A model generated the notes under the pieces. It had not been told where the DNA came from, searched no databases, and worked only from the letters and a program-made list of their open reading frames with translations. 64,000 nucleotides of DNA, taken from positions 1,082,501-1,146,500 of the forward strand of contig NC_092251.1 of NCBI RefSeq assembly GCF_036320965.1, in the 5' to 3' direction. Below are positions 44,783-56,395 of the stretch, in pieces (position 1 is the stretch's first letter; each line of letters begins with the position of its first letter). The position numbers were made by a program, and so were the translations under genes. This DNA comes from Panulirus ornatus (lineage: Eukaryota > Arthropoda > Malacostraca > Decapoda > Palinuridae).

Positions 44783-45535
44783 GAATATGAATGTGAATAA
44801 GAGAAAGGTTCAGTAGGGTTGAGAGACAAGTTAATTGGAGGTGTAAGTTTGAATAAAGAAAAATTTGAGGAAGAGGTGTTTTCAATATGGGAGTGGACTT
44901 AGCAGTGGATGGAACCATGAAAGTGGAAGTGAGTCACAGGTGGGGGAGAGGGGTAAAGGTTCTGGGAGTGATGAGGAATGTGTAGGAGAAAACATTATTT
45001 TGGAGAGCAACAATAGGTATGACTGAAAGATTAGTAGTTCCAAAAATGTTATCTGGTTGTGAGGCATGGGCTAAAGAAAGGGTTGTATGGAGAAGGAAGG
45101 ATGTTTTGGAAATGAAATGTTTGAGGACAATATGTGGTGTGAGGGTTTGATAAAGTAAATAATGAAAGGGTAAGATGGATGTGTGGTAATAAAAAGAATG
45201 TGGATGACAGAGCAGAAGAGGGTTTGTTGAAATGGATTGGACACATGGAGAGAATGAGTGAGGAAAGATTAACAAAGAAGATATATGTGTCAGAGGTGGA
45301 GGGAAGGAGAAACAGGAGACCAAATTGGAGGTGGAAGGGAGTGGAAAAGATTTTGAGCGATTGGGGCCTGAACATACAGGAGGATGAAAGGTGTGCAAGG
45401 AATAGAGTGAATTGGAATGATGTGTTATACCAAGGTGAACATGCTGTCAACAGATTGAGCTAGGGCATGTGAAGAGTCTGGGGTGAACCATGAAAAGGTC
45501 TGTGGGGCCTGGATGTGGTAAGGGAGCTGTGGTTT
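44783..45535 (+). mobile_element. LINE family L, old fragment appended to the previous tail
   Basis: Starts at ATGAATGTGAATAAGAG (NVNKSKV region) with no spacer after the (TAAA)n tail of the previous copy. C-terminal domain piece 45179-45463. Both ends truncated. Confidence 0.75.
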
Positions 45536-45576
45536 TGTAGAAGGCAACTAAAAGGGGAGGGAGAGGGGGGCTGGAA
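45536..45576 (+). mobile_element. S/L 5'-UTR scrap
   Basis: TAGAAGGCAACTAAAAGGGG then GGGGGGCTGGAAAA is the middle of the S/L 5' region, about 40 bp, between two L fragments. Confidence 0.7.
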
Positions 45577-46372
45577 AAACGGATGGATTTGTATGTAGCA
45601 CTTATGGATATGGAGAAGGCATATGGTAGAGTTGATAGAGGTGCTATGTGGAAGTTATTAAGAGTATATGGTGTGGGAGGTAAGTTGCTAGAAGCAGTGA
45701 AAAGTTTTTATCAAGGATGTAAGGCATGTGAATGAGAAGGAATAGAGGAAAGTGATTGGTTCTCAGTGAATGTCAGTTTGCGGCAGGGGTGCGTGATGTC
45801 TCCATGGTTGTTTAATTTGTTTATGGATGGGGTTGTTAGGGAGGTGAATGCAAGAGTTTTGGATAGAGGGGCAAGGATGCAGTCTGTTGTGGATGAGAGG
45901 GCTTGGGAAGTGAGTCAGTTGTTGTTCGCTGATGATACAACGCTGGTGGCTGATTCAGGTGAGAAACTGCAGAAGCTGGTGACTGAGTTTGGTAAAGTGT
46001 GTGAAAGAAGAAAGCTGAGAGTAAATATGAATAAGAGCAAGGTTATTAGGTACAGAAGGGGTAAGGGACAAGTCAATTGGGAGGTAAGTTTGAATGGAGA
46101 AAAACTGGAGGAAGTGAAGTGTTTTAGATATCTGATAGTGGATCTGGCAGCAGATGGAACCATGGAAGCAGAAGTGAGTTACAGGGTGGAGGAGGGGACG
46201 AAGGTTCTGGAAGCGTTGAAGAATGTGTGTAAGGCGAGAACCTTATCTCGGAAAGCAAAAATAGGTATGTTTGAAAGAAAAGTGGTTCCAACAATGTTAT
46301 ATGGTTGCGAGGCATGGGCTACAGATGGGGTTGTGCAAAGGAGAGTGAATGTGTTGGAAATGAGATGTTTGA
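45577..46372 (+). mobile_element. LINE family L fragment (RT palm to C-terminal domain)
   Basis: Open frame from 45766 with GLRQGCVMSPWLFN, QLLFADDTTLVADSGEKL, NGEKLEEVKCFRYL and MLYGCEAW. The L sequence stops after EMRCL at about 46372, although the frame runs on to 46506 in unrelated sequence. Confidence 0.85.
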
Positions 46373-46589
46373 CGAGCACGAGGAAAACCCCTTCCCACAC
46401 ATTTTGTGGTGGCAAGTACTCACAAGCAGTTACAGCCACAATGGGGCATGGACACTATATTTTTTCTTCCTCTGGATTTCTGAGTCAATTAAATGAAAAA
46501 AAATGAAAATCAAAAGGTTCAACTTGCTGTAGATCCAGTGAGCTTTGTCTGGGCTACCCTATAAGTATGAAAGTTTACTCCTACTGTGC

Positions 46590-48990
46590 TTCTTTTCTTG
46601 TACTAGGTATATTTACAATGTCACAAACTTCAACAATTTCTATGGTACTGTAGATTGGGAAATGGAAATCAGCAGTCAGAAACCAGGGATTTATGGAGAG
46701 ATGTTCTACAAAATCTACAATGAAGGACTAATAACCTGGGTACCTCAAGCCTCAAATACTGAAAAAGTGGAAAGAATGATTTACTTAAAAGACGTCACAA
46801 AGAAAAGGAGTTTCGAGATGTGCAGTGACAAAGATATAGACAGCACTCCAGCCAGCCAACATATGCATGGTATAAGATGACAGAAGATGAGTATAACAAA
46901 ACAAAAAATGACCACCAAAGAAATCTTAATAAGAATATTGAGGGCGAAGCAGGTGAAAATCGAAACATTTTCATATATTCATCTAGAGTCAGCTGTCAGT
47001 TTAAGAGCATCTAATCAGGCAAAGGGATCCAGAAGGAGGAATTATATGGGATGATGTAAGAATATGTGAGGAACTGAATGAATAGTTCAAAAGTATTTTC
47101 ACAGACAGATATCATAGCCCCAACACCACTGAGATGGACTTGGGAGGTTTTAGTAATCACCGAGATATCTCCGAAAGATACCAGTATATATACCAAAATG
47201 TCTTGATCCACAAGGGTTGTGATGTAATTTTAGTGTAGGTGCTAAAGATGCTCACAGAAATGATAGATAAATCACATAAAATACTATTGAAGATATCACT
47301 GGAGAGAGGCACAAGGCCAAGGTAATGGAAAAAGGCAACTGTAATACATCCCTTTCTATATGAAAGGATACCAGGAACAGGCAGTGAACTACAGACCAGC
47401 CTTACTAACAAGTATGGTGTGTAAGGTTCTCAAAAAATTAATTAGCAAGTAAGTAGCATTCTACAGAGGAGAAAGTACCAACTTGAGAGACAGTATGGTT
47501 TCAGGGAAAGGAAATTATATGCAAAAAACCTCAAAGTTCTGTAAGAGAGTGTTCTCAGTCTTCGACAAAAGAAAAGGCTGGGGTGCATTGTTTGTATCTG
47601 GATTCTTAGAAAGTAACAATACTTGACTGCACGGAAGGCTGACTGAGAAGCTGGACCACCAGGCAGCAATAAGGGGAATACTCCTTCCATGGACAGAAAA
47701 TTATATCAGCAGAATGGAAAAGAGGATGCATGTTGGAGGTAACCAGCAAAGTGCCAAAAGATTCTGTTCTGGGACTATCACTATTCTTGATCTCTGTAAA
47801 TGAATTGCCAGAAGGTATGGACTCTTATCTAAATGTTTGCAGATGATGCAAAGGTCATAAGGAAAATGAAAAGCAAGGAGGATTACATCAACTTAAAAGG
47901 AAACCTAACCAAACTCCAAAGTTGGTCTGATACATGGTTGATGAAATTTAAACCAAGCAAATGTAAGGTAATGAGGTTAGGACAGGGTGACAAAAGACCA
48001 CAATATTAACATCTAGCAGGAAATAAGCTTCAGGATTCTGTGTGAGGCCTTGCGAGTTGCTATCGTCTCTCACCTGACACCAGAGTCACACAGAAGGAGT
48101 ATATTTAAGGAATTATGGATATAAGTACCTGCTGACAAATGGATAAGGAAATATTTAGCAAACTGATCATATCTTATGTAAGACCAAAGCTACAATATAC
48201 TTCTCAACTTTAGTCACTGCACCTAAAGATGCACTCAGAGTTAATAGAGAAGGTCATGAGGAGGACAACCAGGATGGTACCAGAGTTTAGAAAGCTGATT
48301 TATAGGGAGAGATTAAAGGCTTTAAATTTGCCCAAACTGAAAGAGAATAGTGAGTGGTGACCTTATCACAACCAATAAGGTTTTAAAACAGACTGATGAC
48401 ATAGACCAGGGCTATTCAATTGGTTGTCCGCAAGCCAAATCCGGCACTTCAGTGGTTTTTCATTGGCCCTTTAAAAGACTTAGAAGAATTAAATAAATTA
48501 ATCATATCTATCTATCTATCTATCTAAGTCCTTATGAAATTTTACATAAATAAATTTTTCATCATGACTAGCTGTATTATTTAGCTGAATGAAACATGTG
48601 ATCAGTTGAAATAATCAGTGTAGAGAAAAAGAAAATGGAGGTAAAATAAATGTATGGCCCTTTCACTAATTTGTTTCATAATCTGGCCCTACTCCTAAAG
48701 TAATTGAATAGCCATGAAATAAACAATTAACAAGTCTTCATGAGATGTAAGGATAAAGCAACCACAGGGTGTAACATAAATTCTGGCATGAAACTTATTA
48801 AAAAAGATGTAAAGAAGTACTTTTATAGAGTGGTGGATATGACAAAAGATGACTGCAGCCATGGTTAACGCAGACAGCATACAAAAATTTAAGAAGTTTT
48901 ATGACAGAGAAGAAATTACAGAAGATGGGCCCCATAAGTGTAAAACTCCTTCCCTACACATCAAAACAAGTAGAATACTTATGAACTGAA
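46590..48990 (+). mobile_element. CR1/Jockey-group LINE relic
   Basis: The frame 46600-46880 has NFNNFYGTVDWE, the linker before RT in CR1-like elements. Later, with many stops: QYGFRER near 47490, MFADDAKVIRKMKSKED at 47834, LQSWSDTWLMKFKPSKCKVM at 47920, SYVRPKLQYTSQL at 48170, and RRTTRMVPEFRKL.YRERL at 48255. After the MITE the C-terminal part resumes near 48720. The FADD..CKVM spacing and the VRPxLxY motif separate it clearly from family L. It is inactive and old. Confidence 0.75.
48407..48716. mobile_element. hAT-type MITE nested in the CR1-like relic
   Basis: Left end CAGGGCTATTCAATT at 48407. The right end in reverse complement is CATGGCTATTCAATT (48702-48716), giving 15-bp TIRs with one or two mismatches. 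The flanks ACATAGAC and AAATAAAC agree at 6 of 8 bases, fitting an aged 8-bp hAT target duplication. Length 310 bp, no coding capacity. Inside is a (TATC)n run at about 48504-48527. The LINE reading continues on either side. Confidence 0.72.
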
Positions 48991-49500
48991 TAAATAGAAT
49001 ACTTATAAACTGAATATAAATAAAAATATTTATTTATTCATTTTTATCAATTTTGCTTTGTCGCCGTCTCCCGCGCTAGCAAGGTAGCGCAAGGAAACAG
49101 ACGAAAGAAATGGCCCAACCCACCCACATACACATGTATATACATACATGTATATACATGTATATACATGTATACATGTATATACATACATGTCCACACA
49201 CGCAAATATACATACCTATACATCTCAATGTACACATATATATACACACAAAGACATATACATATATACACATGTACATAATTCATACTGTCTGCCTTTA
49301 TTCATTCCCATCGCCACCCCGCCATACATGGAATAACAACCCCTCCCACCTCATGTGTGCAAGGTAGCACTAGGAAAACACACCAAAGGCCCCATTTGTT
49401 CACACTCAGTCTCTAGCTGTCATGTAATAATGCACCGAAACCACAGTTCCCTTTCCACATCCAGGCCCCACACAACTTTCCATGGTTTACCCCAGATGCT

Positions 49501-51204
49501 TCACATGACCTGGTTCAATCTACTGACAGCACATCGACCCTGGTATACCACATCGTTCCAATTCACTCTATTCCTTGCCCGCCTTTCACCCTCCTGCATG
49601 TTCAGGCCCTGATCACTCAAAATCTTTTTCACTCCATCTTTCCACCTCCAAATTGGTCTCCCACTTCTCCTCGTTCCCTCCACCTCTGACACATATATCC
49701 GCTTGGTCAATCTTTCCTCACTCATTCTCTCCATGTGACCAAACCATTTCAAAACACCCTCTTCTGCTCTCTCAACCATACTCTTTTTATTACCACACAT
49801 ATCTCTTACCCTTACATTTCTTACTCGATCAAACCATCTCACACCACATATTGTCCTCAAACATCTCATTTCCAGAAAATCCACCCTCCTGAGCACAACT
49901 CTATCCATAGCCCACGCCTCGCAACTATACAACATTGTTGGAACCACTATTCCTTCAAACATACCCATTTTTGCTTTCGGAGATAATGTTCTCGACTTCC
50001 AAACATTCTTCAAGGCTCCCAGAATTTTCGCCCCCTCCCCCACCCTATGATTCACTTCCGCTTCCATGGTTCCATCCACTGCTAGATCCACTCCCAGATA
50101 TCTAAAACACTTCACTTCCTCCAGTTTTTCTCCATTCAAACTTACCTCCCAAATGACTTGACCCTCAATCCTGCTGTATTTAATAACCTTGCTCTTATTC
50201 ACATTTACTCTTAACTTTCTTCTTTCACACACTTTACCAAACTCAGTCACCAGCTTTTGCAGTTTCTCACATGAATCAGCCACCAGCGCTGTATCATCAG
50301 CGAACCACAACTGACTCACTTCCCAAGCTCTCTCATCCACAACAGAGTGCATACTTGCCCCTCTTTCCAAAACTCTTGCATACACCTCCCTAACAACACC
50401 ATCCATAAACAAATTAAACAACCATGGAGACATCACACACCCCAGCCGCAAACCTACATTCACTGAGACCCAATCACTTTCCTCTCTTCCTACACGTAAA
50501 CATGCCTTACATCCTCGATAAAAACTTTTCACTGCTTCTAACAACTTGCCTCCCATACCATATATTCTTAGTACCTTCCACAGAGCATCTCTATCAATTC
50601 TATCATATGCCTTCTCCAGATCCATAAATGCCACACACAAATCCATTTGCTTTTCTAAGTATTTCTCATATACAATCTTCAAAGCAAACACCTCATCCAC
50701 ACATTCTCTACCACTTCTGAAACCACACTGCTCTTCCCCAATCTGATGCTCTGCACATGCCTTCACCCTCTCAATCAATACCCTCCCATATAATTTACCA
50801 GGAATACTCAACAAACTTATACCTCTGTAATTTGAGCACTCACTCTTATCCCCTTTGCCTTTGTACAATGGCACTCTGCAAGCATTCCGCCAATCCTCAG
50901 GCACCTCACCATGAATTATAAATACATTAAATAACCTTACCAACCAGTCAACAATACAGTCACCACCTTTTTTGATAAATTCCACTGCAATACCATCCAA
51001 ACCTGCTGCCTTGCTGGCTTTCATCTTCCACAAAGCTTTTACTACCTCTTCTCTGTTTACCAAATCATTTTCCCTAACTCTCTCACTTTGCACACCACCT
51101 CGACCAAAACACCCTATATCTGCCACTCTATCATCAAACACATTCAACAAACCTTCAAAATACTCACTCCATATCCTTCTCACATCACCACTACTTGTTA
51201 TCAC
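49501..51204 (-). pseudogene. Family L reverse transcriptase plus C-terminal domain, 567 codons uninterrupted
   Basis: The role in an intact element is target-primed reverse transcription of the LINE RNA. Domains in order: a linker; RT fingers with AAGLDGIAVEFIKKGGDC at about residue 50 and NYRGISLLSIPGKLYGR at about 120; AFMDLEKAYDR (first catalytic Asp) near 195; GLRLGCVMSPWLFNLF near 255; QLWFADDTALVADSCEKL (second and third catalytic Asp) near 305, with Trp in place of the usual Leu; then the thumb (NVNKSKVI) and a C-terminal domain with MLYSCEAW and GRPIWRWKDGVKKIL. Catalytic residues are all present. It is called a pseudogene because the endonuclease part is in other frames. Confidence 0.85.
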
Positions 51205-52061
51205 CTCCCCATTAGCCCCTTCACTGAAGTTCCTATTTGCTCCCTTGTCTTATGCACTTTATTTACCTCCTTCCAAAACATCTTTTTATTCTCCCTAAAA
51301 TTTAATGGTACTCTCTCACCCCAACTCTCGTTTGCCCTCTTATTCACCTCTTGCACCTTTCTCTTGACCTCCTGCCTCTTTCTTTTATACATCTCCCACT
51401 CATTTGCATTTTTCCCCTGCAAAAATTGTCCAAATGTCTCTCTCTTCTCTTTCACTAATAATCTTACTTCTTCATCCCACCACTCGCTACCCTTTCTAAT
51501 CTGCCCACCTCCCATGCTTCTCATGCCACAAGCATCTTTTGCGCAAGCCATCACTGCTTCCCTAAATACATCCCATTCCTCCCCCACTCCCCTTACCTCC
51601 TTTGTTCTCACCTTTTTCCATTCTGTACTCAGTCTCTCCTGGCAGTTCCTCACACAAGTCTCCTTCCCAAGCTCACTTACTCTCACCACTCTCTTCACCC
51701 CAACATTCTCTCTTCTTTTCTGAAAACCCATACAAATCTTCACCTTTGCCTCCACAAGATAATGATCAGACATCCCTCCAGTTGCACCTCTCAGCACATT
51801 AACATCCAAAAGTCTCTCTTTCTCGCGCCTATCAATTAACAGGTAATCCAATAACGCTCTCTGGCCATCTCTCCTACTTACATACGTATACTTATGTATA
51901 TCATGCTTTTTAAACCAGGTATTCCCAATCACCAGTCCTTTCTCAGCACACAAACCCACAAGCTCTTCACCATTTCCATTTACAACACTGAACACGCCAT
52001 GTATACCAATTATTCCCTCAACTGCCACATTACTCACCTTTGCACTCAAATCACCCATCAC
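51201..52061 (-). pseudogene. Family L APE endonuclease, C-terminal two-thirds and linker
   Basis: Starts MMGDLSAKVSNVAVEG (the GDxNAK motif of APE-type LINE endonucleases, here with Ser for Asn), then LVIGNTWFKKHDIHKYTY, RALLDYLLIDRREKERL and GMSDHYLVEAKVK (the SDH catalytic His motif), followed by a basic linker with KRKRQEVKRKVQEV. It would nick target DNA. It is joined upstream by a frameshift to 52061-52387 (LKGKGEEWFDD, YAPGHEKKDHERQVFWEQL) and downstream by a 1-bp loss to the RT frame. Confidence 0.85.
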
Positions 52062-52387
52062 TATAATCCAGTCTTGTGTGCATCAAAACCACTAACACAC
52101 TCATTCAGCTGCTCCCAAAACACTTGCCTCTCATGATCTTTCTTCTCATGCCCAGGTGCATATGCACTAATAATCACCCATCTCTCTCCATCAACTTTCA
52201 GTTTTACCCATATCAATCTAGAATTTACTTTCTTACACTCTATCACATACTCCCACAACTCCTGTTTCAGGAGTAGTGCTACTCCTTCCCTTGCTCTTGT
52301 CCTCTCACTAAACCCTGACTTTACTCCCAAGACATCGTCAAACCACTCTTCCCCTTTACCCTTGAGCTTCGTTTCACTCAGAGCCAA
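52061..52387 (-). pseudogene. Family L APE endonuclease, N-terminal part
   Basis: Contains LSETKLKGKGEEWFDD (the ETK catalytic Glu motif), a REGVALLLKQ turn and IISAYAPGHEKKDHERQ. A stop at about 52400 separates it from the preceding LGCLNVCG strand, whose Asn is the first metal-site residue of the APE fold. Confidence 0.8.
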
Positions 52388-52655
52388 AACATCCAGGTTC
52401 CTCTACTCAAACATACTACCTATCTCTCCTTTTTTCTCATCTTGGTTGCATCCACACACATTTAGACACCCCAATCTGAGCCTTCGAGGAGGATGAGCAC
52501 TCACCGCGTGACTCCTTCTTCTGTTTCCCCTTTTAGAAAGTCAAAATACAAGGAGGGGAGGGTTTCTGGCCCCCCCGCTCCGTCCCCTTTAGTCGCCTTC
52601 TACGACACGTGAGGAATGCGTGGGAAGTATTCTTTCTCCCCTATCCCCAGGGATA

Positions 52656-52767
52656 ATAATATTGCCTACAATGAAAAAGCTTATCCTTATAAAACCTTGA
52701 AACATTCTTTTGGGTTTCTGAAATTTCCAGATTTCTGGTGTTTGGATTTTGATGTGTGCTAACCTTT
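52656..52767. other. Low-copy DNA
   Basis: Nothing recognised; right flank of the L copy. Confidence 0.4.
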
Positions 52768-52910
52768 GTTGCCTTCTGCCAGTAGCCTGTTAAGGGTGAG
52801 GTACTAAAGGCTAAGAAGTGGCACTGGAGTTCACTAGTTATGAAGACTAATGCTGCGGCCACCCCTTAAGAGAGTTCCAGAATGGAACAGTCGTCAGAGA
52901 TATAGACAGC
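52768..52910 (+). repeat. R145 repeat, copy 2
   Basis: GTTGCCTTCTGCCAGTAGCC, then AAGAAGTGGCACTGGAGTTC and AGAGATATAGACAGC. Direct orientation with copy 3. Confidence 0.75.
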
Positions 52911-53070
52911 AGCTAATTTTTTTACTGTCTTTTGTGTAACTAAGCCATAAAAGGGAATAATAATTGATCAACTATATGGCACTATATGGTTGGAGGTTAT
53001 GGAAAACCTTAACAATGATGTTTATGTCTCAGAAACATTATGTAGAAGCTCCTAAAATCACTGCACAAAA

Positions 53071-53215
53071 GTTGCCCTCTGCCAGTGGCCTGTTAAAGGT
53101 GAGGTACAAAAGGCAAAGAAGTGGCACTCGAATTCACCAGTTATGGAAACTCTTTTCCCATGGTCACCCCCTTGAGGAATTCCTAAAGTGGACAGGCATC
53201 AGAGATATAAACAGA
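53071..53215 (+). repeat. R145 repeat, copy 3
   Basis: GTTGCCCTCTGCCAGTGGCC, then AAGAAGTGGCACTCGAATTC, CCATGGTCACCCCCTTGAGG and AGAGATATAAACAGA. Confidence 0.75.
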
Positions 53216-53926
53216 GATAAGTATATAGCAACGACTAACATCATTTACAAAAGCTATAGTGTCTCTTTCTTACCATGTACTGGGTATGAAAAAAAGGGAC
53301 CATATATGAATCACAGATAGCAAAACAGTTGGAATTTCTATTTTGAATTATCAACAAAACATGCTCCCATGTAGCCCATTGTCATCACTCAGATAAAGGC
53401 ACAAATTGTTAACTCTGAACATCAATAACGAGTCTAATGTTGACATTACTATACTCTGCAGGCAGGAATAATGAATCTCAAGTTTTATTCACAACTGTGA
53501 GAGATATATCACAAACATTAGTAGACTAAGTCCAGAATAAATAGTGGTGTTCAAGGATACAACGAAATAACAGTGAAAGAAGAAAAACTAATTGAAAAAA
53601 TTTAGCTTTGACTGAAGCAAAGGGCATCCTTACCGAATCAGCAACAATCAAGAATGACAAGAACATGGAGGAACAAGGCAAGATAATGTTAAGGATAGAA
53701 CAAAGAGGTATAATTTTATTTTCTTAGTAAATACCACATGAAAAGCATATTTCTTCTAGGCAAGGAGACCATGGCATTTTCCTACCAACATAAGTCATGG
53801 CTTTATAAAAGTGCTTATTTGAATCACAAGTGAGGATTTACTCAAAATGGTCTTAACAAACACAACTAATCCTAATATGCTTTTAGTATATCAATATTTT
53901 CATGTGACTCTTATGATAAATCTTAC
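53216..53926. other. SDR intron, low-copy DNA
   Basis: Nothing recognised. Confidence 0.4.
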
Positions 53927-54031
53927 CAAGGTAGTTTGTCTGGTATGTAATCTCAATGTTGTCACATGTTAGACCTGGAGGATGATGGAAGACAGCTGCA
54001 TTGTTCACCAGAACATCCAGTTTCTGTTCCC
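53927..54031 (-). CDS. SDR exon with the NNA motif
   Basis: This 105 bp exon starts after CTAAG at 54032 and ends before GTAAGA at 53926. It encodes EQKLDVLVNNAAVFHHPP and then ITYQTNYLG. LDVLVNNA is the NNAG strand of classical SDRs, which stabilises the central sheet and takes part in catalysis through its Asn. The split codon from the upstream exon (T plus GG) gives Trp, and the split codon to the downstream exon (G plus GT) gives Gly, restoring NYLGVFLLT, which matches the NHLGHFLLT segment of retinol dehydrogenases. It was too short and interrupted to appear as a long open frame. Confidence 0.82.
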
Positions 54032-54139
54032 CTTAGCATGAAAAAATGAATTGTGTGGATAAAGTTTGGGACTTGATTAATGGGCATAATTCTGTAAGAT
54101 TTACATTGCTATGAAAGTGACAAAAGGCATATGAAATTT

Positions 54140-54476
54140 ATATATTCATTATTTATTATACTTAGTTGCTGTCTCCCGCATTAGCGAGGTAGCACAAGGA
54201 AACAGACAAAAGAATGGCCCAACCCACCCACACACACATGTACATACATAAAAGCCCACACATGCACATATGTCTCTCTCTTACCCTTCCATTACTTGAT
54301 CAAACAACCTCACACCACATATTGTCCTCACACATGTATTTGATACTTGAATGCTGTTTCCTGTGTCAGCAAGGTAGCACCTGGGAACAGACATACACAC
54401 ATATACACATATACATATACCCATTCATACTTACACACGCACACACACATGCGACAAAGCAAAATAAAAAAAAAAG
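54140..54476. mobile_element. LINE family L fragments (3' UTR and C-terminal scraps)
   Basis: 54150-54265 is inverted tail and 3' UTR (TTGCTGTCTCCCGCATTAGC). 54272-54335 is an inverted coding scrap (CTCTCTTACCCTTCCATTAC). 54355-54450 is another diverged inverted tail (GTCAGCAAGGTAGCACC). 54450-54476 is a plus-oriented tail (GCGACAAAGCAAAATAAAAA). Confidence 0.65.
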
Positions 54477-54596
<120 letters not shown>

Positions 54597-54613
54597 CTTT
54601 GTCGCTGTAATTT

Positions 54614-56036
54614 GAGTGAGTGCTCAAATTACAGAGGTATAAGTTTGTTGAGTATTCCTGGCAAATTATATGGGAGGGTATTGATTGAGAGGGTGAAGGC
54701 ATGTACAGAGCATCAGATTGGGGAAGAGCAGTGTGGTTTCAGAAGTGGTAGAGGATGTGTGGATCAGGTGCTTGCTTTGAAGAATGTATGTGAGAAATAC
54801 TTAGAAAAGCAAATGGATTTGTATGTAGCATTTATGGATCTGGAGAAGGCATATGATAGAGTTGATAGAGATGCTCTGTGGAAGGTATTAAGAATATATG
54901 GTGTGGGAGGAAAGTTGTTAAAAGCAGTGAAAAGTTTTTATCGAGGATGTAAGGCATGTGTACGTGTAGGAAGAGAGGAAAGTGATTGGTTCTCAGTGAA
55001 TGTAGGTTTGCGGCAGGGGTGTGTGATGTCTCCATGGTTGTTTAATTTGTTTATGGATGGGGTTGTTAGGGAGGTGAATGCAAGAGTTTTGGAAAGAGGG
55101 GCAAGTATGAAGTCTGTTGGGGATGAGAGAGCTTGGGAAGTGAGTCAGTTGTTGTTCGCTGATGATACAGTGCTGGTGGCTGATTCATGTGAGAAACTGC
55201 AGAAGCTGGTGACTGAGTTTGGTAAAGTGTGTGAAAGAAGAAAGTTAAGAGTAAATGAAATGTGAATAAGAGCAAGGTTATTTGGTACAGTAGGGCTGAG
55301 GGTCAATTCAATTGGGAGGTGAGTTTGAATGGAGAAAAACTGGAGGAAGTGAAGTGTTTTAGATATCTGGGAGTGGATCTGGCAGCGGATGGAACCAAGC
55401 GGAAGTGGATCATAGGGTGGGGGAGGGGGCGAAAATTCTGGGAGCCTTGAAGAATGTGTGGAAGTCGAGAACATTATCTCGGAAAGCAAAAATGGGTATG
55501 TTTGAAGGAATAGTGGTTCCAACAATGTTGTATGGTTGCGAGGCGTGGACTATGGATAGAGTTGTGCGCAGGAGGATGGATGTGCTGGAAATGAGATGTT
55601 TGAGGACAATGTGTGGTGTGAGGTGGTTTGATCGAGTAAGTAACGTAAGGGTAAGAGAGATGTGTGGAAATAAAAAGAGTGTGGTTGAGAGAGCAGAAGA
55701 GGGTGTTTTGAAATAGTTTGGTCACATGGAGAGGATGAGTGAGGAAAGATTGACCAAGAGGATATATGTGTCGGAGGTGGAGGGAACGAGGAGAAGAGGG
55801 AGACCAAATTGGAGGTGGAAAGATGGAGTGAAAAAGATTTTGTGTGATCGGGGCCTGAACATGCAGGAGGGTGAAAGGAGGGCAAAGAATAGAGTGAATT
55901 GGAGCGATGTGGTATACCGGGGTTGACGTGCTGTCAGTGGATTGAATCAAGGCATGTGTATGGGGGTGGGTTGGGCCATTTCTTTCGTCTGTTTCCTTGC
56001 GCTACCTCGCAAACGCGGGAGACAGCGGCAAAAGAA

Positions 56037-56037
<1 letters not shown>
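54614..56037 (+). mobile_element. LINE family L, 5'-truncated copy
   Basis: Pieces: up to 55265 (NYRGISLLSIPGKLYGR, AYDRVDRDALWKVLRIYG, GLRQGCVMSPWLFN, QLLFADDTVLVADSCEKL), 55262-55450, 55405-55716 and 55726-55926. Breaks: an extra AAATG at about 55257, loss of ATGG in the ADGTMEAEV run at about 55396, and a TAG in KWFGH at about 55717. The 3' UTR is very short (55927-56037) because most of it is deleted. Confidence 0.88.

Positions 56038-56053
<16 letters not shown>

Positions 56054-56088
<35 letters not shown>
56054..56088. repeat. (TA)n tract, L tail to S tail
   Basis: 35 bases joining the A-rich tail of a plus L copy to the tail of a minus S element. Confidence 0.95.
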
Positions 56089-56089
<1 letters not shown>

Positions 56090-56323
56090 CTTCTTCTTTC
56101 AAACTATTCGCCATTTCCCGCATTAGTGAGGTAGCGTTAAGAACAGAGGACTGGGCCTTGAGGGAATACCCTCACCTGCCCCAATTCTCTGTTCCTTATT
56201 TTGGAAAACTAAAAAAAAAACAAGAGGGGAGGATTTCCAGCCCCCCGCTCCCTCCCCTTTTAGTCGCCTTCTACGACACGCAGGGAATACGTGGGAAGTA
56301 TTCTTTCTCCCCTATCCCCAGGG

Positions 56324-56325
<2 letters not shown>
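56089..56325 (-). mobile_element. S element, copy 6
   Basis: On the minus strand from CCCTGGGGATAGGGGAG (56325) to the tail CGGGAAATGGCGAATAGTTT (about 56100), with (TA)n on both sides. Confidence 0.83.

Positions 56326-56391
<66 letters not shown>
56326..56391. repeat. (TA)n tract, S head to truncated L
   Basis: About 66 bases. It translates as Tyr-Ile repeats and by chance keeps the following RT frame open upstream. Confidence 0.96.

Positions 56392-56395
<4 letters not shown>

Larger units (their letters stand above)
49046..52655 (-). mobile_element. LINE family L, best-preserved near full-length copy
   Basis: On the minus strand: 5' UTR from 52655 (CCCTGGGGATAGGGGAG), endonuclease N-part to 52061, APE body and linker 52061-51201, and RT plus C-terminal domain 51204-49501 as one uninterrupted 567-codon frame. 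Only three lesions were noticed against the other copies: a stop in the MFEERNLDV run at about 52400, a 2-bp insertion near 52077 and a 1-bp loss near 51221. The long 3' UTR (49046-49500) has CA/TA-rich runs and a (TAAA)-like end. It is flanked by low-copy DNA rather than (TA)n. Confidence 0.9.

Noticed and set aside
46373..46506. Tail of the L frame 45766-46506 as a fused host domain
   Set aside because: L similarity stops at 46372. The remainder has no recognisable features and is most simply chance read-through into flanking DNA.
46545..46880. 111-codon frame as a possible host gene
   Set aside because: The NFNNFYGTVDWE part fits the linker of CR1-like LINEs, and RT remnants follow downstream in the same direction.
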